Source: Minisyncoccota bacterium (GTDB taxonomy: Bacteria; Patescibacteriota; Minisyncoccia; Phycocordibacterales; UBA9973). Taken from it: a stretch of 17,903 bases of DNA. The position numbers and the translations under genes are program-made. The DNA is taken from NCBI GenBank assembly GCA_017992485.1, contig JAGOOL010000008.1, positions 1-17,903 of the forward strand, read 5' to 3'. Within the stretch, counting starts at the first letter, position 1, and each line of letters begins with the position of its first letter. The notes below the pieces were generated by a model, which saw nothing but the letters and a program-made list of their open reading frames with translations, was not told the DNA's origin and ran no database searches. This document shows positions 6,589 through 13,319 of this stretch, in pieces.

Positions 6589-7902
6589 ATGTTAGATATG
6601 AAAGTATTGAAATCGGCACTCGATCAGCTCGAAGAGGAGCGCCGCATACCAAAGGAAAAGATCATTGAGGCCATTGAGCAGGCCCTTGCAGCAGCTTACA
6701 AGAAGGATTTCGGTAAGCGCTGGCAGATAATTCGTGCAAATTTCGACCTGGAAACGGGAGAAATTAGCTTTTCACAAGTAAAAATTGTTGTTGACGACTC
6801 TTTGGTGTGGATGCCAAAGGATGAAGAATCAGAAACTCCGGAAGGCGAAGAGCGTGAGCGCTTTAATTCAGAAAAACACATTCTCCTCACTGACGCCCGT
6901 ATGATCAAGGGTAATGCTGAAGTTAACGATGAAATCGTATTTCCCCTTGAAACTAAAGAAGATTTCGGCCGTATTGCTGCCCAAACAGCTAAACAAGTCA
7001 TCATGCAGCGTATCCGTGAAGCTGAAAGAAGCTCACTTGTCGACGAATATGGTGACAAAGAAGGCGAAATTATCTCTGGAATCATCCAAAAAATCGAATC
7101 TGGCACAGTTATTGTTGATTTCAACCGTGCAATTGGTATTTTGCCTCCTCAGGAGCAGATCTCAGGTGAAAACTTCCGCCGTGGCGAACGTATCCGCGCA
7201 TACCTCTATGCTGTGGACGAAGGCGCTCGAGGTGTTTCACTCAAGCTTTCTCGCACTCACCCTATGTTCCTCAAGAAATTGTTCGAACTTGAAGTCCCTG
7301 AAATCGCAAATAACGTTGTAGAAGTTAAGTCTATTGCTCGTGAACCGGGTTCTCGCTCAAAGATGGCAGTGTTTTCAACTGACGATCACGTTGATCCAGT
7401 TGGTTCATGTGTCGGCGGTCGTGGTGTACGTGTAACGACAGTTACCAACGAACTCGGCGGCGAGAAGGTAGACATCATTGAATGGAGCGAAGATCCTTCA
7501 ACATATGTTTCAAATTCTCTTTCACCAGCGAAAGTAATTAATATCGAAGTTAACGAAGCAGAGCACAAAGCTTTTGTTGAAGTTGCTGACGATCAACTTT
7601 CTCTCGCAATTGGTAAAGGCGGACAAAATGTTCGTCTTGCTGCAAAGCTCACTGGCTGGAGAATCGATATCAAAGGAATCACTGCTGAATCAGTTACATC
7701 AAGTGATGGTGAAACAGTTGATGAAGATGCAGGTTTCACATCTCTCAAAGATCTCAAGAACACATACAACGAAGGCGTTGATATGGGCGGCGAAGAAGTA
7801 GAAGAAATTACTGAAGACGGAATCGTTGATGATGGCACAACAGAAGTTGTTGCGACAAAAGAAATCTCTGAAGATGACGAACCGATGGAGAAGGATGCGT
7901 AG
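6589..7902 (+). CDS. nusA: Transcription termination/antitermination factor NusA
   Basis: NusA binds RNA polymerase and the nascent RNA, promoting pausing and intrinsic termination and taking part in antitermination. The 437-aa product shows the standard order: N-terminal polymerase-binding domain (1-130), S1 domain (about 157-222, with G-I-I-Q-K-I-E-S-G-T-V-I-V-D and G-V-S-L-K-L-S-R), KH1 (about 225-300, with G-S-C-V-G-G-R-G-V-R at 272-281) and KH2 (about 305-365, with I-G-K-G-G-Q-N-V-R-L-A at 341-351). Unusual parts are an acidic insertion in the N-domain (about 77-95) and a highly acidic C-terminal tail (about 370-437), with no recognisable AR repeats. The ATG at 6589 fits the family N-terminus, though a second ATG three codons on is possible. 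There is no Shine-Dalgarno sequence. It heads a plus-strand unit with ppa 57 bases and tig further downstream. Confidence 0.96.
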   Translation: MLDMKVLKSALDQLEEERRIPKEKIIEAIEQALAAAYKKDFGKRWQIIRANFDLETGEISFSQVKIVVDDSLVWMPKDEESETPEGEERERFNSEKHILLTDARMIKGNAEVNDEIVFPLETKEDFGRIAAQTAKQVIMQRIREAERSSLVDEYGDKEGEIISGIIQKIESGTVIVDFNRAIGILPPQEQISGENFRRGERIRAYLYAVDEGARGVSLKLSRTHPMFLKKLFELEVPEIANNVVEVKSIAREPGSRSKMAVFSTDDHVDPVGSCVGGRGVRVTTVTNELGGEKVDIIEWSEDPSTYVSNSLSPAKVINIEVNEAEHKAFVEVADDQLSLAIGKGGQNVRLAAKLTGWRIDIKGITAESVTSSDGETVDEDAGFTSLKDLKNTYNEGVDMGGEEVEEITEDGIVDDGTTEVVATKEISEDDEPMEKDA

Positions 7903-7959
7903 CATACTATCTCCAGACCTCATCCTTAAATATTGCTTAAAAAATAATCAAAAAATTCT

Positions 7960-8544
7960 ATGGCAAATATAAATCACGAACCATCGAAGTACATGCTCAA
8001 CTTGATTCATGTTCTTCCTGCGTTTGAAAAGAAAGACGAAGCGATCATCAACTCGATCATTGAAGTTTCAAAAGGTTCGATCAACAAATATGAGATCATC
8101 ACAGAAGCTGGTGTTCTCAAACTTGATCGCGTTGGTTACTCATCTATGTCGTATCCATTTACCTATGGTGCGATTCCTCAAACATGGGATCTTGATGGTG
8201 ATCCACTCGATGTAGAAATCATCGGTGTCACTGAATGGCTCGTTCCGGGTTCTGTTGTTGAAGCTCGCGTTATCGGCGTTATGAAGTTTAATGACGGCGG
8301 CGAAACAGACGACAAGATCATTGCTGTACTTTCTGGCGACAAGCGAATGGATCACATCACTGACTTCACTCAACTCGGCGAACACTTTATCAAAGAAACA
8401 ACATACTACTGGGAACACTACAAAGATTTGAAAAAGCCTGGTACATGTAAAGTTGAAGGATTCTTTGGTGTCGATGAAGCAAAAAAGATTATTGATGAAT
8501 GCGCAGAACGCTACCAAAAAGACTACGCTCCGAAAGTTAAGTAA
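7960..8544 (+). CDS. ppa: Soluble inorganic pyrophosphatase (family I)
   Basis: This enzyme hydrolyses pyrophosphate to two phosphates, pulling nucleic-acid and aminoacyl-tRNA synthesis forward in the cytosol. The 194-aa product has the family I signature D-G-D-P-L-D (79-84), whose three aspartates bind the metal ions. Two more metal ligands are found in N-D-G-G-E-T-D-D-K (Asp112 and Asp117, matching E. coli Asp97 and Asp102). Other family elements are K-Y-E-I (43-46), Y-P-F-T-Y-G-A-I-P-Q-T (65-75) and the C-terminal Y-Y-W-E-H-Y-K-D-L-K (149-158). All expected active-site residues are present and the length is slightly above the roughly 175 aa of E. coli, through a longer N-terminus. The gene lies 57 bases after nusA and six bases before tig, with no terminator between, so the three are probably one transcript. 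Confidence 0.96.
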   Translation: MANINHEPSKYMLNLIHVLPAFEKKDEAIINSIIEVSKGSINKYEIITEAGVLKLDRVGYSSMSYPFTYGAIPQTWDLDGDPLDVEIIGVTEWLVPGSVVEARVIGVMKFNDGGETDDKIIAVLSGDKRMDHITDFTQLGEHFIKETTYYWEHYKDLKKPGTCKVEGFFGVDEAKKIIDECAERYQKDYAPKVK

Positions 8545-8550
8545 AAACAT

Positions 8551-9600
8551 ATGTTAAAGAAAACCAATAAATTAGATAAATCAATCATAGAAATGATGTT
8601 CGAAGTACCGGCGGAAACATGGATCGTCCGAGAAACTGAGGCTCTCGAATTTTTGGGTCGCGACGTTGAGCTCGATGGTTTTCGCAAAGGTAAAGCACCG
8701 ATTGAAGTTCTCAAAAAGAGTCTTCCTGAAATGATGGTCCTTGAGAAAATCGCTGAACTCATTGCGTCAGAACTTTATCCAAAAACTGTCGCTGAAGAAA
8801 AAATTCCTGTCATCGGTCGCCCTGAAGTTTCAATTACAAAACTCGCTCGCGGCAATGCGCTTGAGTTTACGGTAAAGACTGCAGTCGTTCCTGAAGTCAC
8901 TCTTCCTGATTACAAAAAGATCACGAAGGAAGAATGGGAGGTCAGTAGCGAAGAGGTCACTGATGAGGATTTCAATAAAGCGATCATCGACATTCAGAAG
9001 ATGCGTGCTCACCAAAAAATGCACGAAGAAAATATTCCACATGAAGCACACGATCACAACTTGATCAAAGACGAAGATCTTCCAGAACTCACTGATGAAT
9101 TCGTAAAATCACTTGGTGCATTTGAGACTGTAGAAGATTTCAAAACAAAACTCCGCGAAAATCTCAAAGTTGAAAAACAAGTTGAGAATAAAAATAAAAA
9201 TCGTTCAAAGATTATTGAACGCATTGCGGCTGAAACAAAAGTTGATGTTCCAGAAGTTCTTGTTCAATCTGAACTCGACAAAATGATTATGCAGCTTCGC
9301 GAAACGATTGAGCGCGCTGGAATGACTTTTGACGATTATTCAAAACACATCAACAAGACAGAAGATGATGTTCGCAAAGATTTCCACGGCGATGCCGAGA
9401 AACGTGCAGTCATCGAACTAGCTCTCTACTCGATCGGCAAGAATGAAAATCTTTCACCAACTGAAGAAGCAATCACAGCAGAAGCTGATAAACTCATTGC
9501 TCAGTATCCAGGTGCTGACAAGAATCGTGCAATAGCTTATGTCGAACAAGTCATGACAAACGAAGCAGTGTTCGAATTTCTTGAGAAGAGTGTAAAGTAA
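8551..9600 (+). CDS. tig: Trigger factor-like ribosome-associated chaperone lacking the PPIase domain
   Basis: Trigger factor docks at the ribosomal exit tunnel and shelters nascent chains. The N-terminal ribosome-binding domain (about 1-125) contains the signature G-F-R-K-G-K-A-P at 43-50. The C-terminal substrate-cradling domain is recognisable from L-P-E-L-T-D-E-F-V-K (177-186) to the end. E. coli trigger factor is 432 aa. This one is 349 aa because the FKBP-type peptidyl-prolyl isomerase domain, about residues 150-240 in E. coli, is absent. In its place is a 28-residue linker (151-178) with five histidines (154, 158, 164, 167, 169) and many acidic residues. It should therefore hold nascent chains without proline isomerase activity. 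Its ATG is six bases after the ppa stop, so translation may be coupled. A bidirectional terminator follows. Confidence 0.9.
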   Translation: MLKKTNKLDKSIIEMMFEVPAETWIVRETEALEFLGRDVELDGFRKGKAPIEVLKKSLPEMMVLEKIAELIASELYPKTVAEEKIPVIGRPEVSITKLARGNALEFTVKTAVVPEVTLPDYKKITKEEWEVSSEEVTDEDFNKAIIDIQKMRAHQKMHEENIPHEAHDHNLIKDEDLPELTDEFVKSLGAFETVEDFKTKLRENLKVEKQVENKNKNRSKIIERIAAETKVDVPEVLVQSELDKMIMQLRETIERAGMTFDDYSKHINKTEDDVRKDFHGDAEKRAVIELALYSIGKNENLSPTEEAITAEADKLIAQYPGADKNRAIAYVEQVMTNEAVFEFLEKSVK

Positions 9601-9629
9601 AATTACTCGCGTATAAAACACCAGACGCA

Positions 9630-9661
9630 AAAAATCCCGACTTCTTTGAAGCCGGGATTTT
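9630..9661. terminator. Bidirectional intrinsic terminator between tig and the Tyr/Cys lipoprotein gene
   Basis: Arms 9630-9644 and 9648-9661 form a long stem (C-C-C-G / C-G-G-G plus C-T-T-C / G-A-A-G with one A-C mismatch) around a three-base loop, with A-runs on one side and T-runs on the other. It lies between convergent stops at 9600 and 9683 and can serve both strands. Confidence 0.85.
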
Positions 9662-9682
9662 GATTTTAGTACTGAGTACTCT

Positions 9683-10180
9683 TTACTGTGTTCTTTTACG
9701 TTTGAACTCATACTTTTTAGCTTTTGCTTTTTCGGTAGTAGTTCTTTTTTTGTTAACCGTGTTTTTCTCAAATTTATGGCTACTAGATTTCTGAGAAACA
9801 CTTTGTTTCTGAACATTTGGACGCTGTCCGTTTACTACATCTGGAGTATTACTTCCAACTGTTTGACGGGGCCCATGGTAACCATTTGGATTGTAATCAT
9901 GATAGTGGCCAGTATTGTAGCAAGGACTGCTTGAACACTGTGTGCCGGTACCATAATCATAGTATCCGTTGTAACCCGATGAATTGTATGACAAACGTGA
10001 GCGGTAGGTTAAACCTGAACTGTAATCGTCATAGTAAGCAGGGGCGCAGGGATCAGCGTACGTTACAACCGGAGTCGCAACGCCATATCGCGTATATGTG
10101 TAACCTGTTGTGCAACAGCTTGTAAACGAAAGTGCGGCAATAGCAAGCACTAAGTAGTAGAAGATTTGAGTCTTTTTCAT
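9683..10180 (-). CDS. Probable secreted or lipid-anchored Tyr/Cys-rich protein with basic tail (165 aa)
   Basis: No family is recognised. Residues 1-21 form a signal sequence leading to F-T-S-C-C (19-23). This is a plausible but non-classical lipobox with Cys22 as the lipidation site, because Phe replaces the usual Leu at -3. Residues 24-105 are low-complexity and rich in Tyr, Ser, Gly and Asn, with further cysteines at 45, 82 and 87 and a small His cluster (92-102). Residues 115-165 switch to a strongly basic Lys/Arg/Gln/Ser tail. This could bind acidic wall polymers, DNA or a charged partner, which is inference. The gene has a consensus promoter of its own (10224-10252), suggesting high expression. 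It shares Tyr/Cys richness and orientation with the next gene upstream, so the two may act in the same extracellular structure. Confidence 0.72.
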   Translation of the reverse strand: MKKTQIFYYLVLAIAALSFTSCCTTGYTYTRYGVATPVVTYADPCAPAYYDDYSSGLTYRSRLSYNSSGYNGYYDYGTGTQCSSSPCYNTGHYHDYNPNGYHGPRQTVGSNTPDVVNGQRPNVQKQSVSQKSSSHKFEKNTVNKKRTTTEKAKAKKYEFKRKRTQ

Positions 10181-10223
10181 CTATATAGGATTTAATTGTG
10201 AGATTTACTAGTGAATTACCTAC

Positions 10224-10252
10224 ATTATATCAAAATAAAGCAGCATTGTCAA
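10224..10252 (-). promoter_or_regulatory. Perfect consensus sigma-70 promoter inside an upstream terminator hairpin
   Basis: On the minus strand TTGACA (10247-10252), a 17-base spacer and TATAAT (10224-10229) match the consensus at all twelve positions. The -35 box lies in the loop of the hairpin at 10235-10270 and the spacer forms one arm of its stem. The predicted start is near 10217, about 37 bases before the ATG at 10180. Confidence 0.88.
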
Positions 10253-10270
10253 TAGACCGTGCTGCTTTAT
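10235..10270 (-). terminator. Intrinsic terminator of the hexapeptide-repeat gene
   Basis: Perfect 11-bp arms (10235-10245 and 10260-10270, core AAAGCAGCA / TGCTGCTTT) enclose a 14-base loop, followed on the minus strand by T-T-T-T. It lies 32 bases past the stop at 10302. The large loop and short T-tract make it a moderate terminator. Confidence 0.7.
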
Positions 10271-10301
10271 AATATCTATATTTGACAAGCTATTTTACAG
10301 A

Positions 10302-10763
10302 CTAGTACCAGTATGAGCCGTAGTTGTAACCGTAACCATAGTTGCTATTGTAGGCGTAATTGTTGTTGTAATTGTAGTTACTGTTGTAACCATAATTATT
10401 GTTGTATCCGTAATTATTCGTATAACCATAGTTGGTATTGTACGAATAATTATTGCTGTAGCCGTAATTGCTGTTGTAATTGTAGTTATTACTATAGCTA
10501 TAGCCTGTCGACTGAGTAGGTGTTTGGTAGTAGCCAGTATTTACTGACGTGTAACATGTGCAGCTTGTGTACGTGCTATATGTAGGCGCATAGTAAGGAC
10601 GTGGGTAGCAATTTGTTGAACACGATGTATACGTAGATGTATAGCAAGTTGTTCGTCCACAGTTATTGTAATACGACGAAGCTGATGCTTTATTTGGAGT
10701 TACAACGAAAGCAAGGGCAAATACAGCAGCAGCTCCGATGGCGATCTTGATTAAAGTTCTCAT
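10302..10763 (-). CDS. Secreted protein with NYxYxx hexapeptide repeats (153 aa)
   Basis: No family is recognised. Residues 1-28 are a clear Sec signal peptide with cleavage after A-S-A. The mature N-terminal part (29-90) is rich in Tyr, Thr and Ser and has six cysteines (35, 40, 48, 52, 68, 70), with T-Y-T-S-C occurring twice. Residues 93-146 are nine uninterrupted hexapeptides of the form N-Y-[GNSA]-Y-x-x, where x is mostly Asn, Ser or Thr, and the chain ends N-Y-G-S-Y-W-Y. Tyrosine is by far the commonest residue. Alternating aromatic residues in an Asn-rich context resemble prion-like, amyloid-forming or Tyr-crosslinked structural proteins, so a secreted fibre, adhesive or matrix protein is the main guess. 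There is no catalytic motif. Although low in complexity, a signal peptide, a following terminator and an intact frame support a real gene. Confidence 0.8.
   Translation of the reverse strand: MRTLIKIAIGAAAVFALAFVVTPNKASASSYYNNCGRTTCYTSTYTSCSTNCYPRPYYAPTYSTYTSCTCYTSVNTGYYQTPTQSTGYSYSNNYNYNSNYGYSNNYSYNTNYGYTNNYGYNNNYGYNSNYNYNNNYAYNSNYGYGYNYGSYWY
10326..10487 (-). repeat. 18-bp tandem repeat encoding nine NYxYxx hexapeptides
   Basis: Nine in-frame 18-bp units, diverged at the DNA level with many synonymous and Asn/Ser/Thr/Gly changes but strictly keeping Asn-Tyr-x-Tyr. Such arrays can change copy number by slippage or recombination. Confidence 0.85.
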
Positions 10764-10854
10764 TTTTATGCTTATTCTAGTGCTAAAGCGAGGGCTATAC
10801 CGACAATGTATGCTCTGCTATACTTATTCTGCTCTTTCTGACCAATCTGCCAAG

Positions 10855-10883
10855 TTTACAAGCGGTCAAAAATAAGGCTTAAT
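10855..10883 (+). promoter_or_regulatory. Weak candidate promoter for clpP
   Basis: TTTACA (10855-10860, five of six) and CTTAAT (10878-10883, four of six) are 17 bases apart and about 24 bases before the clpP ATG. TATACT at 10819-10824 is an alternative -10 without a clear -35. The region is shared with the divergent repeat-protein gene. Confidence 0.3.
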
Positions 10884-10906
10884 TTATAAGTAATATATAC
10901 AACTTT

Positions 10907-11497
10907 ATGTCCATACTCATTCCTACAGTTATAGAAAAATCGAGTCTCGGCGAGCGCGCATACGATATTTACTCTCGATTGCTTCGTGATCGCATCATTT
11001 TCCTCGCTGGTGTTATCGATGACCATACAGCAAATATCGTCATTGCTCAGCTTCTTTTCCTCGAGAATGAAGATCCGAAGAAGGACATCAAGCTCTACAT
11101 CAACTCCCCTGGCGGTTCTGTGACTGCCGGTCTTGCGATCTACGACACAATGCAACACATCAAACCGGACGTTTCAACGATCTGCGTTGGTATGGCTGCG
11201 TCGATGGGCTCATTCCTCCTCTCTGGTGGTGCAAAGGGAAAGCGTTTCGCGCTACCCAACTCTGAAGTCATGATTCACCAGCCGCACGGTGGTGCTGAAG
11301 GTCAGGCTACGGACATTGAAATCACTGCTCGTCAGATCCTCAAGATCCGTGCTCGTCTCAATGAGATTATGGCCAAAAACACCGGCCAGAAAGTTTCTCA
11401 GATTGAAAAAGATGTTGAGCGCGACTACTTTATGTCAGCTGAGGATGCTAAAAAATACGGCATTATTGATGAAGTGCTTAAAGATAAGAAGCGCTAG
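10907..11497 (+). CDS. clpP: ATP-dependent Clp protease proteolytic subunit
   Basis: ClpP forms the tetradecameric serine-protease barrel that degrades proteins fed in by ClpX or other AAA+ unfoldases. The 196-aa product has the usual length and the full catalytic triad: Ser99 in G-M-A-A-S-M-G-S (95-102), His124 in M-I-H-Q-P-H-G-G (122-129) and Asp173 in E-R-D-Y-F-M. The N-terminus (I-P-T-V-I-E) and the oligomer-forming [14 protein letters not shown] segment (67-80) are typical. There is almost no propeptide, since the chain begins directly at the mature-like end. No Shine-Dalgarno sequence precedes the ATG. In many bacteria clpP follows tig directly. Here two minus-strand secreted-protein genes lie between them, and no clpX is in the window. 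A strong terminator follows. Confidence 0.97.
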   Translation: MSILIPTVIEKSSLGERAYDIYSRLLRDRIIFLAGVIDDHTANIVIAQLLFLENEDPKKDIKLYINSPGGSVTAGLAIYDTMQHIKPDVSTICVGMAASMGSFLLSGGAKGKRFALPNSEVMIHQPHGGAEGQATDIEITARQILKIRARLNEIMAKNTGQKVSQIEKDVERDYFMSAEDAKKYGIIDEVLKDKKR

Positions 11498-11510
11498 TCA
11501 TTTCTCTCCT

Positions 11511-11541
11511 AAAACACCCCGCCTTCCGTGGGGTGTTTTTT
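11511..11541 (+). terminator. Intrinsic terminator of clpP
   Basis: Perfect 10-bp arms AAAACACCCC (11511-11520) and GGGGTGTTTT (11530-11539) with a nine-base loop, then further Ts. It starts 13 bases after the clpP stop. Confidence 0.92.
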
Positions 11542-11616
11542 ACTTGTTTGCCGACCGGCTTTTTCCGTGGTATTTTTAGTTTGGTAATTTAAAGTAATTT
11601 GTCCCAGAATTCCCCC

Positions 11617-11703
11617 ATGTCCGACGTCATCAACTCTCAACAATTTGATACTCTCCTCGTCCCGCGCAAGCGTGATGAGGCTTTGGTGTATTCAGGACTA
11701 TAA
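11617..11703 (+). CDS. Possible small ORF (28 codons) just upstream of rny
   Basis: An ATG-to-TAA frame encodes 28 residues, starting M-S-D-V-I-N-S-Q-Q-F and ending V-Y-S-G-L. The stop is six bases before the rny ATG. It has a plausible soluble composition (Asp, Gln, Arg, Lys) but no Shine-Dalgarno sequence and no recognisable family. It could be a leader peptide coupled to rny, a small protein, or chance. The rest of the 212-base clpP-rny gap holds the clpP terminator and a weak promoter-like pair, TTGCCG (11548-11553) and TATTTT (11571-11576) with 17-base spacing, that could start the rny transcript. Confidence 0.3.
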   Translation: MSDVINSQQFDTLLVPRKRDEALVYSGL

Positions 11704-11709
11704 AAATAT

Positions 11710-13230
11710 ATGAACATAGCAGTATACATACTCGCCGCGGTAGTCGTGGGAGTTGCAGTCGGCTACTATCTTCGCCTTATCATTTCACTCGGTAAAAAAG
11801 GATCTGTTGATCTCGAGATCAAACACTTACTCCTCTCGGCCAAAGAAGAAGCCACCCGAATTGTTGATGAAGCCAAGAAAAAAGCTGACGACAAAGAAGA
11901 AGAAATGCGCGCTCGAGAAATCGAAAAGGATGCAGAAGAAAAAAAGAAAGAAGATCGTTTAATTAAGAAAGAAGAATTGCTCGACTCTCGTCAGGTAGAA
12001 ATCGACAAAGAGTCTGAGATGATGAAAGAGCGTGCCGAGGAAATAAAACAGATTAAAGCGAAAGCCGAAGCGATGCTTGCAGAAGAAGTTGAGAAACTTG
12101 CTTCAGTCGCTCGCCTCTCGATGGATGAAGCCCGCGCTGAACTCATCAAGAGAATAGAAGATCGTTCTGCTGAAGATTTACTCATCCGCATGCAGAAACT
12201 TGAATCAGATAGTACGGAAAAACTTGAGCGACGTGCAAAAGATATTCTTGCTACAGTCATCCAGCGCTTCTCCGGTTCTGTTGCCGCCGAACTCATGACG
12301 ACATCCGTTACGATTCCATCAGAAGATATCAAAGGAAAAATTATCGGTAAAGAAGGTCGCAACATTCGTGCATTTGAAAAGTCAGCTGGTGTTGAACTCA
12401 TCGTTGATGATACTCCGGGTACAATCGTTATCTCAGCACATGATCCGGTTCGCCGACAGGTTGCTCGCGTTGCGCTCGAAAATTTGATTATGGACGGACG
12501 CATTCAACCAGCCAAGATCGAAGAGCTCGTTGAAAAAGCTCAAGCAGATATCAATAAGATCATCAAAGAAAAAGGTGAACAAGCGGTATACGAATGTGGC
12601 ATTTTTAACTTTGATCCTCGTCTCGTTGCTATTGTCGGTCGTCTCTACTTCCGAACTAGTTACGGACAAAATGTTTTGCAGCACTCGATCGAAATGTCGC
12701 ACGTTGCCGGAATGCTTGCTGAAGAACTTGGTGCTGATGTACAAATCGCGAAAGCTGGCGCACTCGTTCACGACATTGGTAAAGCGCTTGATCATGAAGT
12801 TCAAGGAACGCATATCGAAATCGGTATTCGTATCTTGCAGAAGTTCGGTGCTGATCCACGCGTCATCGATGCAATGAAGTCTCACCACGATGACTATCCG
12901 CACGCTTCGATCGAAGCTGTTATCGTTCAGACTGCTGACATGATTTCCGGTGGACGCCCTGGTGCTCGTCGCGACACTGTCGAAAACTACCTCAAGCGTT
13001 TGCAAGATCTCGAAGCTGTCGCAAATAGTTTTGAAGGTATTGAGAAAACATACGCACTCTCTGCCGGTCGCGAAATCCGAGTCTTTGTCTCCCCTGCTGC
13101 AATCAACGATATCCAAGCCAAAGATCTCGCACGTGATATCGCAAAGAAAATCGAAGCTGACCTCAAGTATCCTGGTGAAATCCGAGTCGTGTTGATTCGA
13201 GAAAATAGGATTACTGAGTACGCGAGATAG
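11710..13230 (+). CDS. rny: Ribonuclease Y
   Basis: RNase Y is the membrane-anchored endoribonuclease that starts mRNA decay in many bacteria lacking RNase E. The 506-aa product has the full architecture. Residues 2-25 form an N-terminal transmembrane helix. Residues about 35-190 are a long, highly charged coiled coil. A KH RNA-binding domain contains G-K-I-I-G-K-E-G-R-N at about 209-218. An HD metal-dependent phosphohydrolase domain has H-S-I-E-M-S near residue 325, the catalytic H-D-I-G-K at 354-358 and a downstream S-H-H-D-D. Length and motifs are normal for the family (about 510-520 aa), so it should be active. It starts 6 bases after a possible 28-codon ORF and ends at a shared terminator. 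No Shine-Dalgarno sequence is present. Confidence 0.97.
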   Translation: MNIAVYILAAVVVGVAVGYYLRLIISLGKKGSVDLEIKHLLLSAKEEATRIVDEAKKKADDKEEEMRAREIEKDAEEKKKEDRLIKKEELLDSRQVEIDKESEMMKERAEEIKQIKAKAEAMLAEEVEKLASVARLSMDEARAELIKRIEDRSAEDLLIRMQKLESDSTEKLERRAKDILATVIQRFSGSVAAELMTTSVTIPSEDIKGKIIGKEGRNIRAFEKSAGVELIVDDTPGTIVISAHDPVRRQVARVALENLIMDGRIQPAKIEELVEKAQADINKIIKEKGEQAVYECGIFNFDPRLVAIVGRLYFRTSYGQNVLQHSIEMSHVAGMLAEELGADVQIAKAGALVHDIGKALDHEVQGTHIEIGIRILQKFGADPRVIDAMKSHHDDYPHASIEAVIVQTADMISGGRPGARRDTVENYLKRLQDLEAVANSFEGIEKTYALSAGREIRVFVSPAAINDIQAKDLARDIAKKIEADLKYPGEIRVVLIRENRITEYAR

Positions 13231-13270
13231 CTCCAAATTTCTATTGTGCCGTAAAATAAAATGTGCAATT

Positions 13271-13302
13271 AAAAAACCTCCGGATAAAACCGGAGGTTTT
13301 TT
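13271..13302. terminator. Bidirectional intrinsic terminator between rny and the DHS-like gene
   Basis: Perfect arms AAAAAACCTCCGG (13271-13283) and CCGGAGGTTTTTT (13290-13302) with a six-base loop lie between convergent stops at 13230 and 13320, giving a T-run on both strands. Confidence 0.93.
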
Positions 13303-13319
13303 GAACTTTGTTCTCAATT

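Noticed and set aside
10326..10487. Possible CRISPR-like or non-coding satellite array
   Set aside because: Units are 18 bp without spacers, diverged at the DNA level but conserved as Asn-Tyr-x-Tyr in frame, so it is a coding repeat.
10313..10519. Cys-rich 68-codon plus-strand frame that could suggest a metallothionein-like protein
   Set aside because: It is the complement of the Asn/Tyr hexapeptide repeat: Asn-Tyr codons read as Cys/Asn on the other strand. There is no promoter or terminator for it.
11548..11562. Second terminator hairpin (GCC-GACC-GGC then Ts) after clpP
   Set aside because: The stem is only three to four base pairs and a strong terminator lies just upstream.
12433..13317. 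294-codon open frame antisense to rny
   Set aside because: It lies wholly opposite the KH/HD part of a well-supported RNase Y and across its terminator; the translation has no recognisable motif and reflects the complementary codon pattern of rny.
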